A DNA stretch of 64,000 bases from Mytilisepta virgata (lineage: Eukaryota > Mollusca > Bivalvia > Mytilida > Mytilidae): assembly GCA_028015205.1 (NCBI GenBank), contig CM051514.1, positions 4,960,001-5,024,000 on the forward strand, read 5' to 3'. Below are positions 46,265 to 57,559 of the stretch, piece after piece (position 1 is the first letter of the stretch; each line of letters begins with the position of its first letter). The notes under the pieces are model-generated. The model ran no database searches. It was not told the DNA's origin and worked only from the letters and a program-made list of their open reading frames with translations. Position numbers and translations under genes: made by a program.

Positions 46265-46550
46265 CGGACACTTTTGTACTAGACCCACAGGCTGATCCGC
46301 ATTTTTAACGTGCTAGCCCAAGAGGTACATGTAACTGTCCGCAGGAAGACATATCATCCCACTCGGACACATTAAGCTGACCCCGAGCTGACCAGTCGAT
46401 CTTCACTCTTACTCCTAGATACCGCGTGCTTGGCGATGAAGCAGCAACTACCAATTTTAATGTCTCTAGTTTGACCCAGCCGTGGATCGAACCCGTAACC
46501 TTCCGCACTCGAGGCGAGCATGCTAGCATGAGACCACCAAGGCGGTCCAA
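46265..46550 (-). mobile_element. tRNA-derived SINE, copy 1
   Basis: On the minus strand the head GGTGGTCTCATGCTAGCATG carries an A box and GGGTTCGATCCACGG a B box. The body is shared with 59905-60172 (GCTGCTTCATCGCCAAGC, ATACCGCGTGC/GCACGCGGTAT, TAATGTGTCCGAGTGGGATG). The 137-codon frame across it is a shadow of the SINE. Confidence 0.75.
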
Positions 46551-46559
46551 AATAATGGA

Positions 46560-47190
46560 ATATCGGTTCATCTTAGAAGAAGTTTCACGAAGAAACCGGT
46601 CCTGGTCATCGAGAAATTTTGAAATTCGAAGTTTACAATAAATACAAACCGTAAAAATGAGCAAGAAAAGATATCTAAAACAATGTTTTCTCATTATTTT
46701 ACATACAAACAATATCAAATCATTTGTAACCTTATTTTGTTTTTAAATTTCACATTATTGTATGATGTTATTTGTAAATTATGTGTAAACTCGACAGTTT
46801 ACGGCACTTTCCTCTACTATATAACCTTATGTAAGTCTCCACACAATCACACCAATGCATTGTAAGCAGAAAAACAAATTTTGTTGTTTATATAAAATTC
46901 AGTAATTCTATAAGCCGGTTTGACCTTTTCCTCTCCTTTTTTTATCAATATTACAACTTTGTATTGGACTTTGAAAAGACAACCGTTATTTTGGTGAGTT
47001 GACCAAAACTGTTTATAGTTTTAAAACCTATTCATTTTCAGATGAATGCATTTTAAAGTAGAATTCCTTTTTATAAAATAATTTGAATAAACAAAACCTT
47101 TGCAGAAATTCAAGTTCTTCTATCCGATATGTTTGCCAGCGTGCACATATTTGCCATGTAGTTCTGAATAGTGATGATTGTCGTACAAGT
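46560..47190. other. No supportable gene
   Basis: AT-rich, with nothing recognised. Confidence 0.5.
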
Positions 47191-47194
47191 CAAA

Positions 47195-47354
47195 AACAGT
47201 ACAGTGAGAACAAAAGAAGTGTCCTTAATAAGATGAAAGTGAATACTTTTATACAGTCGTACCCGGTCAAGGTCCGAGGCGTTGGTACTCGTACATAAAA
47301 AAGTATCCTCCGACGTCTTATAAAGGACACTTCTTTTGTTCTCATTGTACTGTA
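47195..47354. mobile_element. 160-bp hairpin MITE with ~37-bp arms
   Basis: ACAGTACAGTGAGAACAAAA plus GAAGTGTCCTT on the left is matched by AAGGACACTTC plus TTTTGTTCTCATTGTACTGT on the right, with two or three mismatches and an ~80-bp loop. Confidence 0.85.
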
Positions 47355-47654
47355 TCTATTACATATTTATAGAAATATTTGTGTATCATATCTTTAATTA
47401 CATTATACTAGTATTCCTATTAAAGGAGGATATTTATTGTTTTCCTGTACGCACCATCTATTTCCCGAGGCGAAACTGGGGAAAATACCTGGTGACGAGG
47501 GGAACAATAAACCTAGCCATTTCATAACAATAACAAAAATAACAATAATTGTTTTCAACTATCATACATGTACGTCTTATATCACCATGTTAATGTTACT
47601 CACTTTTCCATTTTATCAATTAGAAATACGTTAAAGACGCGTTTTGGAATTTCT

Positions 47655-47925
47655 AAAAAGTAGGGCCATTTTCAAAAAGTCGCCTAAAACCTTTCAAAAT
47701 CTCTGGAGACATAGGCTGGTATGTGGTGTCTACAGATTTACTAATAATAATTAAGAAGTAAGTTACTCAAAATGTTTCTACATATCGCTTTGGGAGACAG
47801 TTTTATACACAAATTTGCCAAAATTAACGTCTTTCAGACAGTTCTTCAACGTGAAGGACACTCAGAACCAAAACGATTTTTTGGCTGAAAGGGAGTTTAT
47901 GTATCTCCTTTCCTGGCCCTACTCT
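47655..47925 (+). mobile_element. TAGGGC-family MITE with internal deletion
   Basis: It starts AAGTAGGGCCATTTTC and follows the family to TATGTATCTCCTTTC. It then jumps to the terminal CTGGCCCTACTC, so the distal part is deleted. Confidence 0.65.
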
Positions 47926-47929
47926 AAAT

Positions 47930-50190
47930 TTACCAAACAGAAAATATAACATTAGCATAAATTTAAATGCCCTCTTCCAAATCCTTCCGTTTGTTATCTG
48001 CTCAATAATCGTTCAGATTCATCGGTGTCTGTCGTTACTACACTATACAACCAGGCTATCAACTGGCCACCCCCCCCCCCCCCCCCGCCCATATTGTTTG
48101 TTGAATGGACTATGACTATGAATATGACCCTGTTATCTCTGGTAAATATTTATTTATTTTTGTAGGTAAGTTATGCTTTTTTTCCATAATTAGTTTTGGA
48201 AAAAATCTTAATAAATTCATACAAATTCGTAAAATATCTTTCTAAAATTGCCCTTTTATTTTTCATAAAGAGTGAGTTGAAAGCCTGTAAAACCAGAATG
48301 TTCCGGAATCAAATACCCCAGGAAAATTTTAATTGCCAGTAAATGATTTTAGGAATATTTTCCCTAGGAAATATTGTAATGAAACTATTCAAAGTATTCA
48401 CCGAATGTTGGTATTGTTGGAAACAAGTTATTTTATTCGTTATTCTTTTTAATATAGATTGTATAATATACTGAATTTAACATTAATTTTTACATTCTAT
48501 GTCATGATTCAAATATTACCGAATCATGCTTCGCATATTTCGCGTCGTTACCTATGATTATAAAAAATCCTTAAATTCTTAGTCCCAATTATTCTCGTGA
48601 TAGATGTATCAAACAGGGTAGCTTTTAAACCAATCAATGAGCTTTATCTTCACTGCCATCGTTGGATAGCGTTTGATTACTTGTTTTTAATTTGAATTTA
48701 ATTTTGAATTCCGCAGAATTAATGGTGTCCCGATAGGCCTACCCTGTTTTCATTACGCCTTCATTTTAATTTTTTAAAAACAAATTACATCATAATTTTA
48801 CCGATCCGTAATATAAAACTATTATAATTTCTTTCTAGACTTTTTTTCATAAAATACAATTTTATCTCCACCTGTTTTTGTTATCAGATATAATTTTCTA
48901 ACGCCTATATTGAAACAAAAGGTAGAATTAAATATCTTTTATTGACATATTGTGAATTAAAAAATTATATATTGTAACAACAATAATCATTTACAAATGA
49001 ACAAAACAGTATATATCCAATTACTTTATCTAGAAGAGTTTTAAATTTATATTCAGAACCTGTTGCCCGAAAATTAATAATTATTAACTGTGTATCAAAT
49101 TTGGAAATTAATATATAAAAAACTGTTGCTAAAATGAATGTATATAAAAGGAAGAAAAACAGCTGAATACATTCTATAAAATTACCATAAAGGGGTAAGT
49201 GTATTCTATTTCAATAATATAAAGTAACATTATACTTACAGATACCCAAACTGCCAAATGTATAAAATTTATTAAACTGAGTTAAATTTACCTAGTACGT
49301 TTACAGAATCATTTTTTATCTCCCCTGAACGAAGCGGTGGAGATAATGTTTTGCTGTTGGCCGTACGTTATGTGTACGTAATATCTGGAGGGCTGGAGGA
49401 AAATCTCTAAGGCTTGGTACCTAACATTCCTTATATTCTTATGAAGTTTCATAAATCCGAATTCTATTTCAAATTTTGAAATTTTTTGTTCCGTTTCCAT
49501 TATTACGGCGGCAACTTTGAGAAAATTCCGATACCAGTAACCATGTTAGGAGCCTAAAAGATTGGATTTAATTTTTTTTTAATTTTTTGTCCCCTTTTTA
49601 TGGTTACGGTGACCATTTTGAAAATTATCACACCAAGTGCATGTAAATGTTTGATGCATATCCCTCACATCAAGTTTCATTATAATTGGGTTATATTTAT
49701 TTTTGGATAACATTTAGTCCCGTTGTCATGGCAACAGAAGCAAACTCCCAAATTCCAAGATAAAAATACATATCCAGGCATCACACCCTAACCGTCGTTT
49801 AAAGTTTCAGAACGTTTGCAGCATTTCAAATTTTTGGGCCATTTATTTTATTTTTTTTTTTTTTGTTTTGCTTTGTTTCAATGGCAAGCAGGCTTTCAGG
49901 AATACATCTCAACCATGATGCTCTGTTCCACAAAGTCTCCATCCCTCTCAGCGAAAATGGTTTGACAATTTCAACATTACGATTGCTGTTTTTTTTTCTA
50001 TAGCAGTGACCATATTCCTCTGTAATATAAACGGGACTATCTAAGGCTCATTCAACCATATTTGGTCAAAATTGCCCCAGCAATTTCAAGATTAAGATTT
50101 TTGCTGTTTGTCTATTTCAGTTGATACCTTAAACTTACTACTCCAAAAATGTAAAATTTTGTGAAAGACAAGGAGTAAAATGTATATCCC
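47930..50190. other. No supportable gene; repeat-like 3' half
   Basis: A poly-C run lies near 48069-48086. From 49310 there is repeat-like text beginning TATCTCCCCTGAACGAAGCG, and an X-box-like palindrome GTTGTCATGGCAAC at 49722-49735. No coding sequence is supported. Confidence 0.45.
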
Positions 50191-50194
50191 TCGT

Positions 50195-50355
50195 GCATAG
50201 CTCTGTCCTTAGGCCTTTCACGCCAATGGTCAGTTTGGTATTTTTGAATTACTCTGACTTATACTTCTTGGATAACATTTTAGTTTTCCACATTTTCAAC
50301 CTTGAGCACAACTGATGAGTCGTAAATCTACGAAATGTGCACATCTTGTGCATCA
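50195..50355 (+). repeat. CGTCGATTTA-type repeat, interrupted by the FLYWCH element
   Basis: It matches 11580-11765 (CTCGTGCATAGCTCTGTCCTT and CATCTTGTGCATCA). The unit stops at GCATCA where the next element begins. GGTATCAGAGAACTT at 52569 continues it on the far side, in the place of GGTATCAAAGAATT of the intact repeat. Confidence 0.65.
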
Positions 50356-51490
50356 GGGGCCAGGTTTTCGAAGATTTCTTATGACTACGACATATCGTAA
50401 GATGGTCTTACGACGTGTCGCAGTCATAAAATGTGTTTTCGAAAGGGTCGCAACTTGTGACATGTCACAAAATTTTTCACAAAGTTACGACTCCAAAGAA
50501 GGTGTCGTAACATGGCCTTATAATGATCGCATATGAATAGAAGCACGAATAATTCGTTAAGCGGAAATTTGAATGTTCGAACCTCACTAATAGGTATTTC
50601 TTATTCATTTTAAAATAGAGTAGACCGATAAACTTTTACAATGGTTTTATTGATCCATGTTAATAGATTGTGACATTCTATATTTGATTTAAATGTACAT
50701 GCATGTTACACATGTACAGTAAACGTATATGCATTAATCGTTTTAAAAAGGCTATTAAAATTAAAATTAATTAAACGTTCTTTTTTATTTATTTTGTCGT
50801 CTTACATGTAATTTTTAAAAAATTAAATTGCATACTTTGTTAAATCGTTTAAATTTTCATTTTTTGTCATTATTGACTTGCGATTGTCGGTGTGTTCCCC
50901 GAAGTCTACTGGACTAAAAAAACATCTAATTAGGTGGGGGATTAAGGGGCCTGTCAAGGGTAATGCAATCATTAGTTTACCTGTATTTACCTTGATTTTA
51001 ATGATTAATATAAAAGTAGAGATTGAGATACCGTACAATAAAGGTTAAAAAAAATAGATTAACTAAATGAAATAAATGAAAATGAAGTAAAATTCAATAT
51101 TTTTTTAAAAAAATTTTATGCTGAAATTAAAAGAAAATTTAAGAAAGAAGATTAAATAATACTAAATGAAATAAATCAAAACGAAATAAAGAATTAAGTC
51201 AATATTTATTTTCCAATATTTAATGCTGAAATTGAAAGAAAAGGAAAAGAAATAGATATTACAAATTTAATTAGACTTTTCATATTTATCCCTAATTACT
51301 TTATTAAGAATGGGGAAATAAAGTCATGCAAGCTCTATAATATTTTATGAAAATTGTAATGATACAAGCAAATTTATTGCCTAAATTATATACAAGCCTA
51401 AAATAAAGATTCTCAAAAGCTTTGCTGTCTTATTAGTCAGTTAATTTTGTTCAAAGTGTCATGTTTCTGAACAATGTAAGCCAAGAACTG

Positions 51491-51497
51491 TATATAA
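51491..51497 (+). promoter_or_regulatory. TATA box of the FLYWCH gene
   Basis: TATATAA lies 31 bp before the ATG, which would give a very short leader. Confidence 0.45.
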
Positions 51498-51521
51498 TGG
51501 AGATTTCATTCTTAGTCAACA

Positions 51522-52129
51522 ATGGCTAATGCACAGATAAATGTACAGTTTATTACAAACAGAAAAGGTGGTCAAAATCTTGCCCTTGATGGCTATATCT
51601 ACAGGATCAACAGAAAAATACAAGATAAAGTCTTCTGGGGGTGTGTAATTCAAGGCTGCCCAGCTTCATTATCCACAAGCAACAACATTCCTACAGGTGT
51701 TGGAAGAAATCAACACAATCATGCAGCCAACCCGACAGATGTAGTAACTAAACAGATCATGAACGCCATTTCCAAACGCTGTTTAGAGGAAGTCAGATCG
51801 ATACCAACTATCTACTCAGAGGATCTCAACAAACTAAGAGACAACGAATGGGACGACACCAGCAGAGCCGTAGTAGAACATCAACCAACATTCAACTCAG
51901 CGAAGTCAACACTATACAGAGTATAAATATACATTATTTTTTTTTGGTTATAAGGTGTGAAAATTAAAAAACCGGCTTGCAGATTCCCTACCAGCAGAAC
52001 GACGATATACGACAGTTAGTCCGACGAGCAGCAGCACTACCAGTTGCTCCAGTACACCAAGTAGAAGATGCATGGTTCAACACATTCCAGGATTTAGTGC
52101 TTGTGCTATTTCAAACCAAAATAATGTAA
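51522..52129 (+). CDS. FLYWCH zinc-finger protein, transposon-borne
   Basis: Two exons, 51522-51920 and 51983-52129, with donor AGA|GTATAA and acceptor CTTGCAG|A (62-bp intron, phase 0), give 181 residues. Residues 8-68 form a FLYWCH domain: F10, L20, the GYIYR segment, W39, C41/C46 and HxH at 65/67. This is a DNA- or protein-binding zinc fold found in animal regulators and at the N-terminus of MULE-type transposases. Across the splice, TLYR continues to RRAAALPVAPVHQ, which resembles the LYR.R...LPP.P segment after FLYWCH domains in such transposases. The protein then stops before any catalytic domain. AATAAA follows at 52206. If the short intron is not removed, the product ends at residue 134. 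The role is perhaps binding the element's own repeats. Confidence 0.75.
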
Positions 52130-52205
52130 TGCTGTTTGTTATTTCTTGTTCATTGTATATAACTATTATGTTATCTATAATGTATTAAATAAGTTATTAA
52201 GATAC

Positions 52206-52211
52206 AATAAA
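52206..52211 (+). terminator. Polyadenylation signal AATAAA
   Basis: AATAAA 77 nt after the stop of the FLYWCH gene, still inside the element. Confidence 0.6.
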
Positions 52212-52593
52212 ATATATTAAAAATATTGTTTTGTCCTTTTTTGATTAGCCAACAAGTTGATATAAAATAAATTTATATTTGAATTAATTTAAAGATTCTT
52301 TTCACTTCTTTTTTTTCATTTTTAAAGAACTGAAATGAGAATCTTTTCAGGTAATTAACAGGTACAATAATTACCCTACATGAGGGCCCCATAATCCTCA
52401 CTAATGAGCACCTACAGTATTCTTTGATCTTATAAAACGTTGGCAATCAGGCACACAGCCATTTTACATCATACAATAGGTCGTAAGACCATCATAACAT
52501 AGTCGCAAGTAATGTCATAAGATATGTCTTACGATCAAACTTACGATACTTTCGAAAACCTGGCCCCAGGTATCAGAGAACTTATTATTACAG

Positions 52594-52700
52594 CCGAGTC
52601 GATACCGCATCTGATTGACTCCAAGTCTCTGAGTCGATACCGCATCTGATGGACTCCAAATCCCGAGTCGATACCGCATTTGATCGACTCCAAGTCCTCG
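52594..52700. repeat. Three tandem ~37-bp units
   Basis: GAGTCGATACCGCATCTGAT followed by TGACTCCAAGTC is repeated three times with small changes. Confidence 0.85.
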
Positions 52701-52704
52701 AGAG

Positions 52705-53285
52705 TATCACAAGCTCAGTTGCTAGTATATCTTTACTATGGCGAAATTGATACTGTTCAGAAAATGATAAATTTTGTGAAAGCCAATGATTTCAGTACAT
52801 GTATATGGAAATAAGTGTCCGAGTTGTTCTTAAAAATAGATCGAGAAACATAAAATAAATCGAAAATGCTAAGGTCCTAGTTACTAGTATGCGAAATTTA
52901 CATACACTAGATCCGTTTCAGATTTTAATATAACGCAGTTGTAAGTGTACTTTATCGACAGAATTACATAAACAGATATTTTCAGCATGATCAGTATTAC
53001 AGAGAGATGACCGCTAAATATTCCCGGAAGTAATCGAAAAAGTCGAAAATAATGTCTTGTGCAAACACAAAATTCTTTAAATATTATTGGAACTACGCTA
53101 AATGCAGCGATTACAGATACAATTTTTGAGTATATACATGTATCATTACCAATTGATCTGATATGAAATGGCTTTTAGTTTATTGTGGACTAGAGTTTCG
53201 GCTAGAAAAAACAACGCTCCAAATACAATAGTATAGATACACGTACATGTTTGGGATTTGCATTTCAATTTCAATTTTCTTGTAG
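52705..53285. other. Upstream flank of the lectin gene
   Basis: No gene seen. A pyrimidine-rich acceptor (TTTTCTTGTAG) at 53275-53285, six bases before the ATG, suggests a 5' non-coding exon within or upstream of this stretch. Confidence 0.45.
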
Positions 53286-53291
53286 ATAATA

Positions 53292-56200
53292 ATGGATTTC
53301 AAAGCATGCATATTATTCCTTGGTATCTTCATTTCCCATCAAAAAGATGTAATTTCAGCCTCGTGTCCAGGAGGATGGGTCAAATTTAAAAACAACTGTT
53401 ACTTCTTTAGTAGTAATAAAGTAAAGTGGCATGGTGCACAGGTATGTGAAACTACTTGTATTGGCATGATGCACAGGTATGTGAAACTACTTGTATTGGC
53501 ATGATGCACAGGTATGTGAAACTACTTGTATTGGCATGATGCACAGGTATGTGAAACTACTTGTATTGGCATGATGCACAGGTATGTGAAACTACTTGTA
53601 TTGGCATGATGCACAGGTATGTGAAACTACTTGTATTGGCATGATGCACAGGTATGTGAAACAACTTGAATTCGTATTCTATCATGTTAAAATGGTGAGT
53701 TCGAAATTTGTATTTTATGAACGTTAATATAATTCCTGTTGTATATAGCCATTAAAGCTCTTTATTATCCACTCTTTTCTATCCACTCTTTACTATCCAC
53801 TCTTTACTATCCACTCTGCACTATCCACTCTTTCATAAATATTTTGATACCAATCGCAGGCCTTTTATGGTAAACGCCAATCTCCACCAATGAAATTTGG
53901 TTTCGGTACACGGATAGCCCTTTTGTTGGTATTTGTTTTAGCTGTTGTAATCACTTTCCGTCTGTCGTCCGGCGTCCGTCGTTGTCTTAAACTTCCCTTC
54001 AAATACCTTCTCCTCGAAAACCACTGGGTCAATTGGAACCAAACTTTAGTGGAATGGTCCTTATATGGCCCACCTCCAAAAATATGTCCGGGATTTACAA
54101 TTTTATCCTACACGGCTGCTGTTACTAAATATTTAAAAAAGAATGTATTTTAAAAATTTTCTTCTATGAAACTACATAGCCAGATGGAATCAAACTTTGC
54201 TGAAATGGTCCGTTTGAGGTCAACTTGCAAAAATATGTCCAATAACCTTGACTCCAACCAAGATGGCTGTCATAGCCGAAGTTAGTTTATCAAAGAACAC
54301 TATTCGAAAATTCATTGAAAATCTTCTCTGAAACCACTGAAACAATTGGAACCAAACGTGGCACTAGTGGTCCGTAGATAGCTCTCTTTCAGAAGTAAGT
54401 GCGATGACCCGGACTGTCAACCAGTATAGCCGACACACCCGAACTTAGTTTAACATAGGACTCTATGGGAAAATTTATTTAAAAATCTTCTGTCTAAAAC
54501 CAATGGACCAATTGGAACTACAGTTGGCATCAATGGTCCTTAGGTAATCCTCATTCAGCATAGTGTCTGATAATCTTTACTGTTGACCAAGATGACAGAC
54601 ATAGCTCAACACAGGATCCTTTGGAAAAATTCAATGGAAAACTTTGGAAAAATTCAATGGAAAATCGTTTAGTCTGAAATCAATAAAACAATTGGAACCT
54701 AACTTGCAACAATGGTCCTTTCTCAGAGTTTTGTTTCATGAACCGGACTGTCGACCAAGACGGATGTCACAGGAAAACTTAGTTTCACATAAAACTCCAT
54801 TGAAAAAATTGTTAAACATCTTATCCGAAACCCCTCTACCAATTAGCACTACACCTAATTTGACTCTGGAACTCAATTTTAACACTGGATCCTATGGTAA
54901 ATTCATTTAAGAATCTTCTTGTCTGAAACCACTGTGCAAGTTGGAAGTGAACTTGGCAGCAATGGTCCTAAGTTGTCCCCTTTAAAATTTGTATCTAATG
55001 GCCTGGTCAGTCATCTTTAACATAAGTTTAACATATGATGACTTTTTGGAAACTTCACTCAAAAATCTTTTCTGTAACCACTGAACTATACAAGCAGCAT
55101 GGGTCTTTGGTGGTCCTCGGTCATCCAAGATGGCGACCACAGCCAAACCTGGTTAAACACAGACCCTTATTAGAAAATATATTTAAAAATATTCTTGTCT
55201 GAAAGCACTGATTCAGTTGGAACAGATATGGCAGCAATGGTCGTTTGGTGGTGGGATTCAGAACTGTACATGTCTGATAACATGTGCTACAGCGGATCTT
55301 ATTTGTTCCATAGCATCAAATGAAAAACAAATTTCCTTTAAAACCTCCGTGTTTGAAATTCTATTTTAACATCACATACCAACTATAATATAAGTTTTGT
55401 TGCATTCTACTATTTATCAGGTCTCATTTAAAGGTCTAGTCGCAATGTTTACCTACACTGGAAGCTATTTTCTTGCGAAACTTTGATATGACAAGAGACT
55501 ATTCTGAGGAATATGTTTCTGTCCCACAAAAATATTTTGGGAATAGTGACCCTGTATCAATACACAACAGGGAATGAAAAACCGTGTCTTCTTCTGGAAA
55601 GGAGGCAGATTTGGTAGTTTGTATTTTCATCACTTCTACGTCAAGGCAGATTTACAACTTCGATGATGGAGAAAGTATTATAATTTTCGGTTTAAAACTC
55701 TCGCAGTCAATAGAAGGCATACACAATCTAATGATACAAATATGTATTTCATATTCAATAATGACTATTTAATGTTTTACAGAGAGTATGCAAACGTCAT
55801 GGGAGCTCTCTTTCGGACGTAGAAGACCGGGAAGAAAATGCTTTCATACTTAGACATGCTCCTCGTAAGTGGTTTATAAAGGTTCTACTAAATTCCTTTC
55901 TCGAAGATTTCCTTGTCAAAATAATAAAAGAAGTCACACTTTGATTATGGAAAAGTAATCCTGACAGGATACATAGATGCATCAAGGAAGGAACATCCAG
56001 GCAATGTATACATGTCTTATGGAGGAACACCTACTACATGCACGTAGTAGTATAAAATGCAGCCTTCACATATCACAAAAGACAATTAGTAATAACATCC
56101 ACCAGATCTGATTTATAGTTAGATTTTTAAGGAGGACAGAGTATTTGGATCATGAGAAAATGTTATTAAAATGTATATATACATGCATTCTTATCACAGT

Positions 56201-57214
56201 GACCACTCACAGGGGGAGACAACTCTGCCTTTAACTTTGAAAAATAAACAGCTTGTGTGGGCAATGCAATAATATAATGCATGCTAAATACTTATTTTTA
56301 CCATAAATCAAGGATTTTACTCAATGTTTCCATACAAATGGGCAGAATATAATTCACTTCTTTGGTACTTACTGTCAAGATGTATTCTACGATTTAACTC
56401 CCTTATGAACTTTTTATGCCTAAAAAATATTTAGATGTATGTTTTTCTAAGTCTAACGCGTGTATAAATTGTGCAAACAACCTAGACAAAATGTCGGTTT
56501 AAATGTCCTAAAGACGAAATCAAAAACTAAATCTAATACGATATCTGCCAATTAGTGTGTGGCTTTCAACACGTAGCGTTGTAACAAATTTCGAATCCAA
56601 GAATTTCAAACTCAACGACATGCTGATTGGCCAATAAAACCTCTGGCATATTCATAACAATGAATTAATGAAATTGAAGTGTCTCACTGTGATGGAAAGA
56701 GGAACGTAGATAAATTAACCGTGGGTATTTACACTGATATCAATATACTTTTTTGTATTCACTATATTCCATGGGTCTGCGGGTTAACTGCAAGGGGTGA
56801 TAATTGAAATGAAATCAAATATCCATCCAAACGCCCAATCGCAACTGCAAAATGTAGCATGAAATCTTTGGCCAACCTTTTTATTGCTCGGTCTAATTTT
56901 ATATTCTCGAAAAGGATTTTTAATACGTTACAGGTACAAAGTACTCATTATGGCTTGGGTTGAATGATATCAAAGAAGAAGGTGAATGGGTGACAGCTGA
57001 TGGTTACTGCAATGAGTTTACAAACTGGGACGGCAGTCATTTGGAACCAAACGGCAAGACATCAGAGAACTGTGGACATATATTGGGCGATAACTATTTC
57101 ATTGGTAAATGGAATGACCAAAGCTGCACATCTGAGATGGGGTTCGTTTGTAAGAAGGTCTGTACTTTCCATAGAAATTTGAAATTGTCAGATGCATTAT
57201 TGAAGTGTTTTTAG
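53292..57214 (+). CDS. Secreted C-type lectin, single carbohydrate-recognition domain
   Basis: Exons are 53292-53441, 55783-55864 and 56934-57214, giving 170 residues. All junctions fit: CAG|GTATGTG, TTTACAG|AGA, CTC|GTAAGT and TTACAG|GT, in phases 0 and 1. Residues 1-23 are a signal peptide (MDFKACILFLGIFIS). The lectin domain opens with CPGGWVKFKNNCYFF. Exon 2 supplies VCKRHGSSLSDVEDREENAF. Exon 3 supplies WLGLNDIKEEGEW, EPN (115-117), ENCG and WND (137-139), then GFVCKK (C150). EPN plus WND is the calcium/sugar site usual for mannose-type binding (established for the fold; actual specificity inferred). Cys103 and Cys154 are extra. After CKK the frame runs about 18 residues to the stop. In bivalves such secreted lectins usually act in immune recognition or feeding; which applies here is not shown. 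Confidence 0.88.
53437..53672. repeat. 35-bp minisatellite repeating the splice donor of lectin exon 1
   Basis: GCACAG|GTATGTGAAACTAC recurs with donors at 53442, 53477, 53512, 53547, 53582, 53617 and 53652: six full 35-bp units plus the start of a seventh. Each unit contains the exon end and the donor. Because 35 is not a multiple of three, use of the later donors would shift the frame in most cases. Confidence 0.93.
53760..53835. repeat. ~14-bp minisatellite in lectin intron 1
   Basis: About five copies of TATCCACTCTTTAC with small changes. Confidence 0.85.
53940..55280 (-). repeat. Tandem-array element in lectin intron 1
   Basis: After a CGTCTGTCGTCCGGCGTCCG head, degenerate ~180-bp units repeat CTGAAACCACT, CAATTGGAACCAAAC and GGTCCTTAGG-like text. 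They are reverse complements of the units at 10480-11335. Frames at 53890 and 54644 are shadows of the array. Confidence 0.7.
55290..56930. other. Lectin introns, remainder
   Basis: Apart from exon 2 (55783-55864) I see no feature. The 77-codon minus frame at 55797-56030 overlaps exon 2 and is a shadow. Confidence 0.5.
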
Positions 57215-57394
57215 ATACCATACTTCAAATGTAATTTAGAGGTGTAATATAGGACTAGATAATTCTATTTTAACGGTCTGATGTCTGGGCTTTATAACAT
57301 ATTTTCGTTACCCGGTCTTAGTCACTTATAATAATTTTTAGGTGAACAAAAACAAATCGTTGAATTCGATTATTTTGAATCATGTCTGCCACCG

Positions 57395-57400
57395 AATAAA
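57395..57400 (+). terminator. Polyadenylation signal AATAAA of the lectin gene
   Basis: AATAAA about 180 nt after the lectin stop codon. Confidence 0.6.
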
Positions 57401-57559
57401 ACTTATACATGTAATTTATTAAAATCTACCCTGAAATTTACCATTAGAATATTTCCCGATTACGGTTTTGATTCGTTGATATAAACTTTACATTATTTTA
57501 CTTTTGTATCAATTAGAAATGTACATAAAAGAAATCCTAAAAAAACACTAACTAATGAA

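Larger units (their letters stand above)
50356..52567 (+). mobile_element. 2.2-kb inverted-repeat element carrying a FLYWCH gene
   Basis: The ends are perfect 17-bp inverted repeats (GGGGCCAGGTTTTCGAA). Both subterminal regions are crowded with TCGTAAGA/TCTTACGA words. It has inserted into a known repeat (see 50195-50355), which confirms the boundaries, although I see no clear target duplication. The only gene is at 51522-52129, and no DDE-type transposase frame is present. The element is either non-autonomous with a passenger gene or a truncated relative of a larger transposon. Its superfamily is undetermined. Confidence 0.75.

Noticed and set aside
46305..46718. 137-codon minus frame
   Set aside because: It lies over a tRNA-derived SINE whose second copy (59826-60172) does not preserve the frame.
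53436..53832. CRISPR-like array (35-bp and 14-bp repeats)
   Set aside because: These are head-to-tail minisatellites without unique spacers, in an animal intron.
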